Notes under the pieces: model-generated
The model's database searches: none
The model's input: the letters and a program-made list of their open reading frames with translations, nothing else
What the model was told of the DNA's origin: nothing
Program-made: the position numbers and the translations under genes
Origin: Ganoderma boninense
Lineage: Eukaryota; Basidiomycota; Agaricomycetes; Polyporales; Polyporaceae
Assembly: GCA_002900995.3 (NCBI GenBank)
Contig: CM035305.1
Location: 4,262,467 to 4,326,466, forward strand
Direction of reading: 5' to 3'
Length of the DNA: 64,000 nucleotides
Shown here: piece by piece, positions 34,515 through 51,100 of the stretch
How the letters are laid out: every line of letters starts with the position of its first letter
Numbering within the stretch: position 1 is the stretch's first letter

Positions 34515-35158
34515 TCAAGAAGCCCGGCGCACGAGCGCGCGCGCTGGGGGCGTATCAGGGCGGATGTTCCCCTCGGTCGACGAGAAGATGTCGCGCATGT
34601 TTGTGTGGTGACGGCGGAAGATGACCAAATAGAGCGTCCCGCGTTTCTGCGCGGCCGCCTCGACGTCAGCCCGTCTGCGTATGCGTGCGGCGGTGTCACA
34701 TGAGCCCGGCTCGGCTCTCGAACGCACCTTCGCCGAGTCTCTGTCTCGCGACGGAGGCTCCCGGATCTTGAGCACGGTTCCGCGGAACCACTCGAAGCAC
34801 CCTCTGGGCTTCACCCAGACCGTCTCGCGAAGCTGCCAGAATAAATAAATTTTGAGTTGTCAGCACCCGGCGACATCGCACGTGCAGCAAATAGCCTAAC
34901 CACCGCCGGGGCCACCGGCAATGCGGCTCTGTGACTTACCTCGAACCTGTAATCTCGGGGAGCGCTCTTGTCAAAGGCATCATCTTCGTTCTCAGGGGTG
35001 TACTCAGGATCAGTCTCTGGCTCCGAGAGGTCGCTGGATCCGAAGAAGTCGTAGTCTCGGGGAGCGCGGTCCTCCGAGTCGTCGCTGTAGCTCGAGGAGG
35101 AAGCAGGCTTTCTCCGTCCACTCCACACCCGTCGATACGTAGCAGCAGAGCGAGGCAT
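34515..35158 (-). CDS. Small acidic hypothetical protein
   Basis: Begins MPRSAATYRRVWSGRRKPAS at ATG 35156-35158, then a Ser/Asp-rich acidic stretch with two copies of an APRDY(D/R)F motif. An intron (GTAAGT..GGCAG, about 34831-34941) joins YRFE to LRETVWVKPRGCFEWFRGTV. The exon continues through RGTLYLVIFRRHHTNMRDIF and ends ALVRRAS, stop 34515-34517. A second GTGCGT..CGCAG intron of 53 nt could follow DRDSAK but would shift the frame, so either it is not removed or a base is wrong. The VWVKPR..CFEWFRGTVLKI segment vaguely resembles small beta-barrel readers (PWWP/Tudor type); this is a weak impression only. Function unknown. Confidence 0.5.
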
Positions 35159-36239
35159 GTTTTGGTTTTGGTGATTCTATTGGAGAGGGAATTTCGCCCG
35201 GGAGGCGCTGGGGTGTAACAGTAGGATGGGTGGCGCCGGCTGCGGGAGGCGCACTGGTTAGCGCGGGACGGGGTGATGGGACGTTGGGGAGGAAGGGAGG
35301 AGAGACAAAACCTGTCCGGTTTATATCCGAGACGGGTGGCGCCCAGAGAAGCGTGTGTGCACGGTCCATTGTTGTCAACTTGACTCCCAGCATGATTGAG
35401 CCACCTTCTTGTCATCAACAGCCGCCGGCCCGTCTTCCACGTTGCATCCACACTGCACAGCCGTCCTTTGTCCCCATCCACTCCTCCCCCCAGAGGTGGC
35501 CGCTTGCAGTGCTCAGTCCGCCGGACAAAGCCCTCAAGGAACGCGATGTCGAACAGGACCCTGTACCGGACTGATATGAGCACGCAGCCATCGAATGAAT
35601 CGCGAAAGTGCTTACCACAGCACAGCGGCACAGCAACGCGGATCTGGTACATTCCGCAGCTGCCAGCACTATGCACCTGCCAACCTTGGCCGTCGCCTTG
35701 CCTTCCCCTCCGAGTCTCGCGCCGGAACGGAGGGAGCAATAGCGCCGCTGTGAAGAAGAGCATGATTCAAGGCAACATACAGGGGCTGCATGCACTTTGG
35801 CCTTCTTCCCGGCCCCGTCCTCGCCAGGTCACAACCTCCGGCGACAGCGGCGCAACGTTGGAACCCAGCGTTAACCCGCCGCACCCAGACAAACTGACTG
35901 AATGGAACCCAGACTTCTATTTCCACGCCGTCCCCAATAATCATCACAGGGCGCCCAAACCGCGACCTACCCATCGCAGCTTCGATAGATAGATATGATA
36001 CACCCGACTCGCCGCTTGAGAACCACAACCAGAACCAGAAACAGAACTATCGCCGGAATCCTGATCATCCCATAATATTCATCAGTCATGTCCGAGCTGA
36101 CGCGCGCTGCACATCACACACACCAACGCCACTCAGCAGATGAACATGAACGGCGAGCGCGCGCACAACGCTGTCGACGTACCGTAGTCACTTATATGGC
36201 CCAGAACGCCAGACCCTGACGGTCGTCCTAAGAATACAG
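35159..36239. other. Intergenic, no supportable gene
   Basis: This stretch lies upstream of the acidic hypothetical gene and downstream of the secreted-protein gene, both on the minus strand. It has long overlapping open frames on both strands (35396-35992 + and 34936-35763 -), caused by GC-rich sequence. Neither has a domain, intron logic or sensible composition. Confidence 0.4.
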
Positions 36240-36889
36240 TTATGCAGCAGCGACACCTAACGTCACCGGGACAGACGTTAGGCTGTACTCCACGGCGATG
36301 TGGCCCTAAACGTGTGTCCAATACAAGTATGAGTGCACAGCCCTGCGTGGGAGTCCGAACAGAAGGGACGCACAGGGCAGCCGTCGAACTCCTGGAGGAC
36401 CGTGACGTAGACCTGCGTTGTGTCGTCCACCTCCTCCACAATCGTGGCCGGGAGGACCATGCTGGACGGTGGTGGCGTGCCTATAGAGGGGAGACCTGCA
36501 ATGAAGGGAATGTCGATCATTAGCGCGTTACTCATGGACCTCGAGTGGGACGGACGTAACGCACCGGGGAAGTTAGGAACAACGTATTCGCCCATGTTGA
36601 GGATATAAGTTCCGTCAGCGAGGGTGCCGTTCTCAGTCACGTTATCGAACGGCGGAGGCGTGGTACCGCTGGTGAGGTAGACGGTGAACTCCGAGAACCC
36701 CGATTCGCACCAATTCGAGTTGTCGTATTGGAAGGTGAAGTTGACTGCCGGGACGATAACTTCGTCGGCGACGGGGGCCACGATGGTGCCAGAGTAGGGA
36801 CTCTCGTAGATCTCACGCTTAGGCAGCGTCAGCGCAAAGGACAGCGTAGCGAATAGAGAGACGATGAGGGTGCTGGCGAATGGACGCAT
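36240..36889 (-). CDS. Small secreted protein with Kex2-like site
   Basis: About 170 residues from three exons: 36565-36889, 36374-36495 and 36240-36305 (introns of 69 and 68 nt, both GTGCGT..AG). ATG 36887-36889 starts MRPFASTLIVSLFATLSFAL, a clear signal peptide. It is followed by TLPKR, a likely Kex2 cleavage site, so the mature form would begin EIYESPYSG. The rest is beta-strand-like with NFTF and NVTENG, potential N-glycosylation sites, plus Pro/Thr-rich loops. After the second splice it ends GHIAVEYSLTSVPVTL..AAA and TAA (36240-36242). This resembles the many small secreted proteins of wood- and plant-associated basidiomycetes, but I recognise no named family. Without the second splice the frame ends at 36278, which gives a poorer tail. 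Confidence 0.72.
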
Positions 36890-36972
36890 GTTGTTGTGTA
36901 GGAGGGGTGTGGGGTCGTCAATGCGTAGGGCTGAGAGCCTGTGGAACGTCCCAGCACTGTAAAGCAAGGGCA

Positions 36973-36978
36973 TTTATA
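36973..36978 (-). promoter_or_regulatory. TATA box of the secreted-protein gene
   Basis: The minus strand reads GGTATAAATG here, a strong TATA match 84-89 nt upstream of the start codon. That spacing fits a short 5' UTR. A TATA-driven promoter fits a regulated secreted protein rather than a housekeeping gene. Confidence 0.55.
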
Positions 36979-37680
36979 CCCCGACGCAAAAGCCCGGCCC
37001 ATACCGTGTAACTTTCGACTCACCGAGCCGTCAAGAAGCACGACTGCCATCTCTCAACACGGTGCCGCCAGGGACGCAATTCGAACTCAACAATTTGACA
37101 GACTGCCGCGCTGATAGAAGGGAAGGGTCAAAACACCGAGTACCAGCCTTGAGAACCCGGGACGAAGCGTGCCTCGGTCGGACTAATTAGCAACAGATGC
37201 TGCCCTGTGCGTCCTCGGCTGCCCAGACGCCATGTTTGGCGTTCGCGCTCGTACCTAGACAAGCGGCGAGCGAGTGAGCGAGTGAGAACATAAGAACGAA
37301 ATCCCGAGCGCTGACGACTCACCGGAAACCGCGGTTGGCCTCGCCCGGGGAAACCACCTGTCTAGGCAAACGTAAGGAGCACAAGGCTCGCCGTACTCGC
37401 ACTGCGCGCGGTGAGCGGATCGCGTCGATTGTGCGGTCCCTTGCCGCTCCCGGCCGACTCGCCTAGGAATGAGCATCATTATTGGTGCAAGTAGGGGGGG
37501 CGTATAGAAAGAAGTTTGCACGAAGCAGGCACACCGGGCCCATTGCGCCTTCTCGAACGCTTTGAAAAAGGTCTGCTCCAAGGACGAGCTTGGACAATGG
37601 GAAAAGGTCGGTTCCAGAACCAATCAAACGATCGATACGTGCGCAATGGTACAGTGTATGGCAATACAGCAATCTCATCT
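36979..37680. other. Spacer, VPS4 3' flank and secreted-gene upstream
   Basis: Region between the VPS4 stop and the secreted-protein promoter, both genes on the minus strand. Open frames that extend VPS4 past 37681 are readthrough of its last intron. No independent gene is seen. Confidence 0.45.
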
Positions 37681-39476
<1,796 letters not shown>

Positions 39477-40250
39477 GGCGGGGGAAGGGCTGGTATCTGG
39501 ACTGAGGAGAGCCTCGAAGCCACCGACCGGGTGATCGGGTGCACTGCCAAATCCGGGTTGCTTGTCGTTGTTAGGATCAAAGGCTCTAGCCAAACACTCG
39601 CAAACACACATCCCAACAATCGCCTGAAAGAGCTTTTTGGAGGTTACGTTTACGGTGGGAATCTCACCGCACGGCTGCCCGGGCACGGTGTTCTTCTCAA
39701 AGGACGTCTTGTCCTGGTCATACGATAACAGTAGCATTAAGCGAACCATTACGGTACAGGCGTCACTATCACTACAACAATGCATGCATGCGCAGTCCTC
39801 TCATGGCTAGGGAAACTCGCAACCGTAACCGTCCGTGCGGCCAACATAAATACTATTGGCCGTGCCAGGGAGGAGTGTGTGTGATCGCAAGTAAGTAAGA
39901 TTCGCAGCACGGCGGGGGCGACGCCCAAACCGCCCCCGCGGGCTCTACTAATACCAACTAGCCGATCCATGAGGGGGTGGGTGGGTACTACTACATCAAA
40001 GGGCGTGTTGATAGAACGAGGACGAAGGACACAATAAACACGGGGAGAAGGACGGAAACGAGACGGAGAGGAAAACCGTAAAGTAATTAGTCACGAGCAC
40101 ACACAACGCAGGAGCGGCGCGGCCATCGCCACGCCCCCCACACGACGCACGCGTGCGTGGCGTCGCAGGGCGGAGCGTGGCCGTGGCGAGACAAGACAAC
40201 CTACATCCAGGCCGCGGAGAATGCAGCCCTCCACGGTGACGGAGCGGCGA
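39477..40250. other. VPS4 promoter / kinase 3' flank
   Basis: Spacer of 774 bp between the kinase stop and the VPS4 start, both genes on the minus strand. It should hold the VPS4 promoter and 5' UTR and the kinase 3' UTR. The frame extending upstream of the VPS4 ATG to 39785 has no similarity to the family and is probably untranslated. Confidence 0.45.
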
Positions 40251-42122
40251 TCACAGGATGTGCACCTGTTCCCTCCCCATGTTGGTTGCGCTCTGGTGGA
40301 CGTGCCTGGGTTGTGGGACGAGATAGCAAACCTCGATACTCTGCACCCACGGGTGGTTGATGATCTCGTCGATGAGCGACCGCATCTTGGGATTCGGCTC
40401 GAGCATCTTCCGGATGAGCGGCCGGCACGCCCTCGGCGAGAGGTTGTTGATGGTCGGCGGACATGCGGACTGCGCGGGGGTATTACAAGCCGAAACGTAC
40501 GAGGCGAAGAGCTGATCTGTTGGCTGGGCCACCGTCCATGGGAGCTCCTGGAAGTGCAGGCAATAGTAGACGATCCCGCAAGCCCAGATATCCACCAGTC
40601 GAGCATCATAGGCTAATGCCCAAACATCAGGACGCTAGGGCGGGTGTAGCAAAAGCATTTGCTTACGTTTGCCTAGGAACTGCTCTGGGGCAATGTACGG
40701 TTCACTGCCGCAGAGCCCGGTGGACATGTGTATTGTCGACTCCCACGGGAGGCGATAGACAGTCGATGCGCCATAGTCACCGATCTTCCCGACGCGGTGA
40801 GCTGAGCTACTACGGATCAGTCAAACGTCTTCACGTACCTTAAGGTGGCCCTGCATGTCGAAGAACAGATTCTCCGGTTTTATATCACGGTGGGCAACAC
40901 CTTGACTATGAAGATACGAAACGCCGGTCAAGATCTGCTTGAAGCAGCACTCGACCTCGCTGGGCGACATGCCGCCACGCTTGATCGCCGCGTACAGGTC
41001 TCCGCCAGGGCAGAACTCCATGACCTCGCACCAATGTTGGCTCTCGTCCTGGACGAGATCAACGGTCTCCACCACGTTGGTATGGTGCAGCGTCGACGAG
41101 ATACAGAACTCCGCCGTGAGCTTCTTGACGTACTCCTTCTCCGACTCGTTCTTTCTCCGTTTCCGGAACTCCTGCAATCACATCGTACGATGAGGCTCCA
41201 GGAACCGTCAACGACGCCCACACAACATCGCAGCGCACCTTGACGGCGTACAACTTCTCCTCACTCCGGTCCCACTTGTGCGCGAGACGCACTACGGACG
41301 TCGCACCCTTCCCAATGGCCACCTTCTCGCAGATGCCGTACTTCTTGAGTAGGCTGACCGTGCTCGCACCTGCTTCTGAGCGTCCGCCCCGATCAGAGTC
41401 GGACTTCTTACTGCTGGCGGTGGATCGTGCCGACGACTTCCGTGCAAGCTTCGCATTGCCGAGCAAGTCCCTGAGGGTGAACCTCTGGCCCCCAGTGTCG
41501 GAATGGACGGAAGGTGGACCTTTGCGGGAGGACCGGTCATCACCCCCAGACAGGGTCGGCAATATCCGCGGAGCCGTGGGAGGAGGAGACTCTTTCTTAT
41601 GGACCGGCTTCGAAGGCTGCACAGGAGTGGCGAGTTTCCCGCCCGAAATGCCAGCAGACATGCTGGGAGCGCGGCTGGGGGGCTGGGTGGACGGGACGCT
41701 CCAGCTTTCGCACTCGGAAGGAGAAGGAGACCCGCTGGAGGAGGGAGTAATGGAGCCGTTGGTGGAAGATGAGTCATGCTTGCCGTGTGTGCCACCGTTG
41801 AGGTCGAGGCTGTTGAGCTTGGTGTGTATGTTTTCAAGACTCTTGCGAGTGTGACCAGGCTGCTTGGCGAACGAGCGAGCTTCTGGTGGAGGCAAGGGAA
41901 TGTGGCCATTGGGGGAGCTAGAGACGCCACCGACGACAGCGGCAGGGACGGAAGAACGGCGGGAACGAGGCTTTCCGTTCGCTTTGACTGCCGGAGAATT
42001 GGCGGTGAGGAAGGGGAAAAGAGTCGACAGAAGAAAAAAAGCTGGGGCTCACCATGCGGCGGTTTATCTGAACCCTCGGGACCCTCGCCCTCCGTCTGGG
42101 TTGTGTCATTAGATTCGGTCAT
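40251..42122 (-). CDS. HAL4: HAL4/SAT4-type Ser/Thr kinase
   Basis: Fungal NPR/HAL5-family kinases such as yeast Hal4/Sat4 stabilise nutrient and potassium transporters at the plasma membrane. ATG 42120-42122 gives MTESNDTTQTEGEGPEGSDK, and an intron (GTGAGC..GGCAG) follows KPPH. The next exon is Ser/Pro-rich (disordered), then the kinase domain: KYGICEKVAIGKGATSVVRL with a Gly-rich loop, the lysine in LYAVK, HRDIKPENLFFD, GDYGAS in place of DFG (usual for this family), GLCGSEPYIAPEQFLG and DIWACGIVYYCLHFQELPW. The C-terminal tail is short and ends ATNMGREQVHIL, stop 40251-40253. A short Thr/Ser-rich stretch with DLLGNAKLARKSS precedes the domain. The kinase core is unmistakable; the HAL4 label rests on recall of the family pattern. 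Confidence 0.85.
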
Positions 42123-42268
42123 GGCAGGAAGAGGAAGCAGCTTGGCGTGAATTGTGATCGTGAGCGGGTTGGGGGGACTGATTGAGGGCTGATTGGGAGC
42201 GATGAAGAAATTTGAGGACGCAGGAGACAGGAGAGCGGATGGAGCGGTAAATGTGGGTTGTGTGGGTG

Positions 42269-42275
42269 TTTATAG
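42269..42275 (-). promoter_or_regulatory. TATA-like box upstream of the HAL4-type kinase
   Basis: Minus strand reads CTATAAA, about 148 nt upstream of the kinase ATG. The position is plausible for a TATA box with a 5' UTR of about 100 nt. Sequence match only. Confidence 0.35.
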
Positions 42276-42399
42276 AGATATCATGACGGCAGGCGGGCGT
42301 AGATGGGAGTGGTGTGTGGAACGGGCGGATAGTGAGGGCGAAACGAGGCGGGCCCTCTCGCGGTGCCCCGAGGGACGGGCGGAGACGGGGATTCGGGAT

Positions 42400-42427
42400 G
42401 GGAGGAGAGGAGAGAGAGAGAGAGAGG
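42400..42427 (+). repeat. GA-rich tract
   Basis: A purine tract dominated by GA dinucleotides in the upstream region of the kinase gene. It reads as a CT tract on the gene's own strand, as is common in fungal promoters and 5' UTRs. Confidence 0.7.
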
Positions 42428-43980
42428 CTGAGCTGAGGCTGCAGAGACGAACCGGAGCAAAACCCGAGACCGTGCGCCACACCCGTTCTCTTTTATCCAA
42501 TGGTTATGTAAGCTTCCCCTCCCCCCAGCGGCAGACGGCGTCTATCTGCCTGTCCGGCCTTTTTCCAGGTTTCGGTCCCAGACATGCCAGGACACGCCTC
42601 CCGCACTTAGCGCTACTTATCGGGTTCGCTAATGTTAGCCGGACGTTGACGGCGCAGGCCCAGCGTCCGTCCATGCGCCTCCCTCGCCCGCCACGGCGAC
42701 GGGCGGACGCCCACTGTAATTACGAGAAGCGTCGCATGAATGGGGTTGCTCTGCCGTGGCCACCGGGTCAGTCCGCCTTCGCATTGACACGAGGTGATGC
42801 TTGCGAACGTCTGCCCCGTGAATCGTTGCGGGCTGATTCGAGCCAGAGATCTGATAGAACGTATTTCATTTCCCGAGCTAAACCGGTCGCCCACGTCTAG
42901 AATACACCGAAGGCCTCTCCCCGTATGATGGCCCACCGTAGAGCTGCCGAGATAACGAGGGCCGCCAGCGGGCTTTTCGCCATAGCACACCACACCCATC
43001 TTTCCCAGACGCCACTTTGATTGGCACCCTCCCAACGCAGCCAGCTCGTCCAGCCGCCGTCTCCCGATCCATAATCATACTTACCACGCACACTTCCATC
43101 CTCAAATCGCAGCGACAGCAGGTGTCAGTCCCAGCGGCCGCATGCACCAGATATCATGCTAGTTGCCCAACAGAGTACTTGGCTGGCGACAGCAGTCAAC
43201 GTCGTGGACCGTCACGGTGGCAAATGCGAGTCAGCACCGGAGCGAGTCGGAGCGGAGGTGCTGCCTCCGAGCCTTGGAGCTTCGAGGCAGTTCGGAAGAG
43301 TGTCATGAATTTCCTGGTAAAGGACCCCTGTGGTCGGGGGGGGGAAGGTGGGATAGGTTTTGGATCCGTCTAGCGCGCCACATACAGCTACGTCGAATAG
43401 GATAGAACTGGCCTGAATCTGGGCTCATGTCAGCACAGCTAATGAAAGGAGCCGAAAGGGACGAGGTGCTGAGCAAGCCGACATAACTGCTCTGCTTTGG
43501 GCAGGTTCCTTGCAGACCAGGGTCCAGGAGGCCGGCAGCGACGGAGAGAGAGGGCCAGAGAAGCGTCATGAAAGTCAATCGCCATCGTCGCCCACGCTCG
43601 TCCAGCAGACCCAGATGAGATGAAGATGAGATACAGCTCAGCAGATCGAACAGGAACCCCGCGGCCCAAAGGCACGTCCTCGTCCTGACTCCAGTGACCA
43701 GGAGGCGTAAGGTCCAAGTCAGTTCATCTCCAATCAGCAATCGATCCGCCCGCACGAGCCGGTCCTATACAGCTCCACACATAGAGTTTCGGCGTCCTCC
43801 GAGTGGCTTCGCTCACGTAAGCACCCCTGCCGTTCGCAGTCGTCGTCTCCTCGACGTTCCCTATCGACCCCTCCTCAAGACTCAAGGTGAGCACCGTCCT
43901 GCCCGAAAAGCCCAGCATACAGTCCTCATCTGACCCATCCCTCTTCTCGTTGTGCTGCTCGTGCCGGCCGCTCAGACGCC

Positions 43981-44702
43981 ATGGTCAACCTCCGGTCCCA
44001 AAAGCGCCTCGCCGCATCCGTAGCCGGTGTTGGCGAGCGAAAAATCTGGCTCGACCCCAACGAGCAGGCTGAGATCGGCAACGCCAACTCCCGCACCCAC
44101 GTAAAGAAGCTCATCAAGGATGGCCGCATTATCATCAAGCCCACCACCGTTCACTCCCGCGCCCGCACCCGCGACCTCCTCGCCGCCAAGCGCAAGGGCC
44201 GCCACACCGGCCCCGGTAAGAGGAAGGGTACCGCCGACGCCCGGATGCCCACCAAGGTCCAGTGGATGCGGAGGCAGCGGGTCCTTCGCCGGTTGTTGCG
44301 GAAGTACAGAGAGGCGGGCAAGATTGATAAGCATCTGTGAGTCCCACCCACATTTTTTCTCGATGTCCGAGAACCCCCTCACACGACCGCTCTCCGCCCC
44401 CAAAGGTACCACTCGCTGTACCAGAAGTCGAAGGGTAACGTCTTCAAGAACAAGCGCGTCCTCATGGAGTACATCCACAAGGCCAAGGCCGAGAAGACCC
44501 GCACCAAGGTCCTCTCGGACCAGATGGAGGCTCGCCGTGTCAAGAACAAGGTACGTCTTGGGCCTTCCTCCCATTCAGATCCAAGCTCTTATCGTCTTGT
44601 GTATTCGGCGTATAGGCGGCCCGCGAGCGTCGTGCTGCGCGCGTTTTGGAGAAGAGGCAGGCGATCCTTGCTGTCGAGCACGATGCCCCCGTCCGGGAGT
44701 AA
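43981..44702 (+). CDS. RPL19: 60S ribosomal protein L19 (eL19)
   Basis: Three exons, 43981-44336, 44406-44550 and 44616-44702, give 195 residues, the usual length of eL19. It starts [20 protein letters not shown] and contains [58 protein letters not shown] and [20 protein letters not shown], then [20 protein letters not shown]. The C-terminal helix ([20 protein letters not shown]) ends VRE and TAA 44700-44702. Introns are 69 and 65 nt with GTGAGT and GTACGT donors. Every residue block is intact and there is no frame break, which makes it a useful in-window control for the broken frames seen elsewhere. It makes part of the bridge between the ribosomal subunits. Confidence 0.97.
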
Positions 44703-45444
44703 ACCCGATGTATCTCCTTGCTTCCCCTTCCGCACACCCACCGCTGTCTTCACGTACCAGTACGCTGTATCCTATGCTATGCGCCCACCACCGTTACGCC
44801 AAGCACATGCCCCCATGTTTTCTACATGGTCTTTCGATGCCATCTCCGCAGCCTGGAGCACACTCCGGGCATTCCCTGGAAGTTAAAACTAGTCCGATGA
44901 ATATCATGTACAACTATTCCTGTGCGTGCGCCTCGCTGTGAACGGCGCGACACTAGCAGGATACGCCGCAGGCACGTACACTTTGACAATTGAAACCCTC
45001 GAATGTTGCTTTCACCAGGGCGGGCGCAGCGATATTCTCGACACAACGTTACAGTTCGATGCGATGGAATCGAGAAGGCGGCCCGAAGGACGTTGATGAG
45101 TAGATGCATCCATCGTAAGACGAAGTCACCCAAGCAATGTTCGTGGCAGAAGAATCCAACAGATCTACATACAATTTCTACGATACAGTGCAGTTAACCA
45201 ACGACAAAACCCTGCCCTTGCCCCTCCTTATCCCCGCACGGCTCCACCACGGACGCTTACAACTCCTCCGCGCCCTCCTCGAGCTTGACCGGCGAGCGTC
45301 GTTCAGGGCGCATCCCTGCCCACAATGACAGCGACGGCAACGGCGAAGTTGGTGGGGCAGCGTCCAGGTTCGGTTGCGGGTTCGGATGTCAGGGTCATGC
45401 ATCATGCACACATCGCACACGCATCAGCATGGCTGGGCAGCAGG
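44703..45444. other. Convergent spacer, RPL19 / MYST
   Basis: Holds the two 3' UTRs of convergent genes. No conserved reading frame is visible, and frames spanning it continue RPL19 or the acetyltransferase out of register. Confidence 0.45.
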
Positions 45445-48117
<2,673 letters not shown>

Positions 48118-51100
48118 GAGACCGGCTTGTCTGAATGGATGGGCCGACGAGGGGGGTGGATTTCCTGGCAGAACCCGCACAAGGGCCACTGGAAGCTGGA
48201 ACCGAGCCTGGGCCACGGAGCAGATGCCAGACGGGTTCCTTGAGCTTGATGGTCCTCCTGCTGGGTACACACAGTTGCTGACTATGCAGCGATGGGCAGC
48301 TCGGGGAATGATTGAAGCAGGTGTTCAAGTGGAAGCTGAGTTGGTGGCGAGAACCAAGCCCAGTTCGAATCCGAACCACTCTCCCTCCCTCAGCGCTTGC
48401 TCGCTCTGCACAAACCACAGCATGGAAAGTCGGTGCATGTGGCTGGTAGAGAACCACATCCTTCCGTTGTCAAACAAGTCGCCGATACGGCGATACATCG
48501 TCGGTATACCCATATCCATTATGTACATCCGTTATCTTGCCTCGTTGCCCCCAATTTCGTGCTAGGACGTTCCCATCCCTAACGACATCAAGAAGAGAAA
48601 ACGGGGTACCTCTACGTAACATGCCGTCAGATGCGTTACGCTCGACAGAGCACCGTTCGTTCGTAGCGGCCCCCGACAGCCATCTGGAGTCGAGCGGAGA
48701 CGAGCTCGTTTGACACCTGTCCCGCTCGCACAGTAAGTTCAGTAAGCATACAAGGTTATCGCCGCACCCACGGACTCGGCCTCGTATGTGGATGGTGCAG
48801 CCATCGCGCTCGATCACAGGCCACCGGCTAGGAGTGCTAGTAGGAACAAACACCGGTGGAAACAATGGACTGCAAAGAAGTGTTGATCAGGCCGCCTTTT
48901 ATCCATCTACAGCCTGGAGAAGGGCGCGGCAGCGCTCAGCCGAAATTAGGTCCCAGCACGGCGAGGGCAGGTGGACTACTCACCTGGTTCGACGCGGATG
49001 CGGAGCTGATCTTGAATGGCTTCGCCGGGAGGCCACCAACAATCCCGCCTGAGACTTACGGTCCTGCGGGGGGCTAGTCCGCATCATTTTGAGACCAACT
49101 GAATGCCCTGTACGTGAGTAGAACTTCATTTTTCATTCTCTGGGGAGCGGTTCCCAACGATCGCCACAGAGTGCAAGTCGAGACTGCTTGCGGGCCATCA
49201 CGAGGTCGTGTTCCGTGGCAGCCGTGCCTTTTCCTAGTTGCTTGCCTACAGTCCGACTTCTATTGACCTCCTCCCCGTGGACGCGGAAGCGATAAGAAGA
49301 AGCAGAGAAGAAGGCCAGGACATAGAGTGAGGCGCTCGCGAGGCCCACCAAGGAGGAAGCTGAATGGGAGGAGGTAGAGAGCCAAGCAGGAAGCAGCGAG
49401 GAAGAAGGTTGGTGAGCTGGGATGCAGTCGGAGATGAGAGCAGTGGGACTGTCGTTCCGGCACGCTATCCGAAGACCAAGACTGCGGGTCGAGCTGAGAA
49501 GAGAACCGCCGCCACATAGAACCCAGACTGGCATGCCAAGGAAGCAGCGGATTGGGCCTCCCCAGATGTGCAGCAGCGGATTTGAAAGCACGTCTTGGTA
49601 CATAGAATGTCCTCAAATTCCGGAGGCAGGCCTATACTAAGGTAATGAATCAACGGCTTGTTTTGAACGTAAAAGAAGTTTATTTGGATCGAACCTTGAA
49701 TGTAAGCACTCGCACCGGTTCGGTGCGGTAGTTCTGCTGCGCCCTGTGTCCAAATGGCAGGTTGATCTCGCAGCAGGTCCTCAGCACGCTGCGGCGGGGC
49801 TGGAAAGCAATATTATGGCATACGTAAGTAGACACCGTCCATCGTCACAAGGACATCCAATTCTGAGAGCACCGACCCTTCGGTTAACATTGCGAGTCCA
49901 GGGCGGTCTCTAGCCACTCTAGAGGGTGCTACTGCATGCTCCTCTCGTAGGTCCAGACACCATCCTCGACGGAGCTGGGAGCGAGACCAAGGACCACAAA
50001 ACCAACGGAACCGGTTTCGCTCCGCGACTGCTTGGCTCGGCCCACTTCTCCTTGCCTTCTTTCCTTCGGCGCAGCCGGCACTTGGTGAAGTCCAAGAGCG
50101 CCACAGAATCCTCCATGATTCTGGGATCCAGGCCTATGTCTTGGCCTTCACCATGCGATCTTGGAAGGGGACACGATGCCGAAGGGGTCCTGGACAAGGA
50201 CTGCTTGATCAGCAAGTCGACACCCGACATGCGGCGGTCGACGATCTTACCTGTTTCCCCCCGCAAACTCGCCAGGATTCCGTTCGATAGCGGCGGGTCG
50301 TGTGCGGTCCAGGTCGCAACGGGTTGCCGAAGTGTTCTGGATGAGATATGCCTGAGTAGGTACCGGTAGATGATCTCCGAGTCTATGACAGCGGGCCTTG
50401 GATGCAGGCCCAGGCGTCGGTAACCTCGTATTCTTCAAGGTCGTAGTACGGTGCTGCAGTCATCTCCCCTGGAGGCTGGCCACTGTGGGCACGCGGTTGG
50501 CTCTACCGCGAACTTCTGCCCCGGTATGCTGGAGGTAGGTTTCGAATTTGCCGTCCTACAAGGGGTTATCTTCTAGGCACGACCCCTGTAGCATTTTCCT
50601 GGCGCAACAGCGCTGGCGCCACATCGTATCGTCTCCCCGGAGGTTTCGCTGGTAATCATATTGCTCATCGAGTGACAGAGACCATGACTTCCCTTCACGA
50701 GTATATCTTGGCATTCACAAGACAACGCCGGCCGTACAATTGAATAGCCATGCCGGCGAGGAGAGTGCTGACCTGCTCGGAAGGCCCCGGAGTGCCTGGA
50801 CAGCGGACTGGACGAGCAAGTTAGGTAAGATTAGAGATAGTTTGAACGGGCGGCCAACCTTGACAATCTTGCAAGCAGAAAGAAAGAATACCTTCTGAGA
50901 ATGAGGCTGAGGGTTGAAAGTATGGTCCTTCGCCCTCGATGAGCTCTGGAAGCTGGAGAGGATGGTCAGAATTGAAGGTGTGGTGCGTTCTGTTTGGCAG
51001 CATACATCTTACCTCTCCCGTTGTTCCGCCAGCATAAGACGATATGCGAAGTCGTTGCTGAAAATTGAAAACCTGGTGTTGGCATAATTGCGTGAAGACC

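Larger units (their letters stand above)
42123..43980. other. Divergent spacer, HAL4-type kinase / RPL19
   Basis: A large (1.86 kb) divergent intergenic region. The left part holds the kinase promoter (TATA-like box and GA tract). The right part holds the RPL19 promoter and pyrimidine-rich 5' leader near 43920-43980. Open frames on both strands (for example 43303-43755 -) have no recognisable domain. A gene with small exons could be missed here. Confidence 0.4.

Noticed and set aside
35396..35992. 198-codon + strand frame
   Set aside because: No domain or intron logic, and an equally long frame lies opposite; caused by GC-rich intergenic sequence.
39486..39785. N-terminal extension of VPS4
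   Set aside because: VPS4 homologues begin at the short MSHNLD-type exon; the upstream frame is unlike the family.
49919..50500. Retrotransposon pol fragment
   Set aside because: No reverse transcriptase YxDD, RNase H or integrase motif could be found in any frame.
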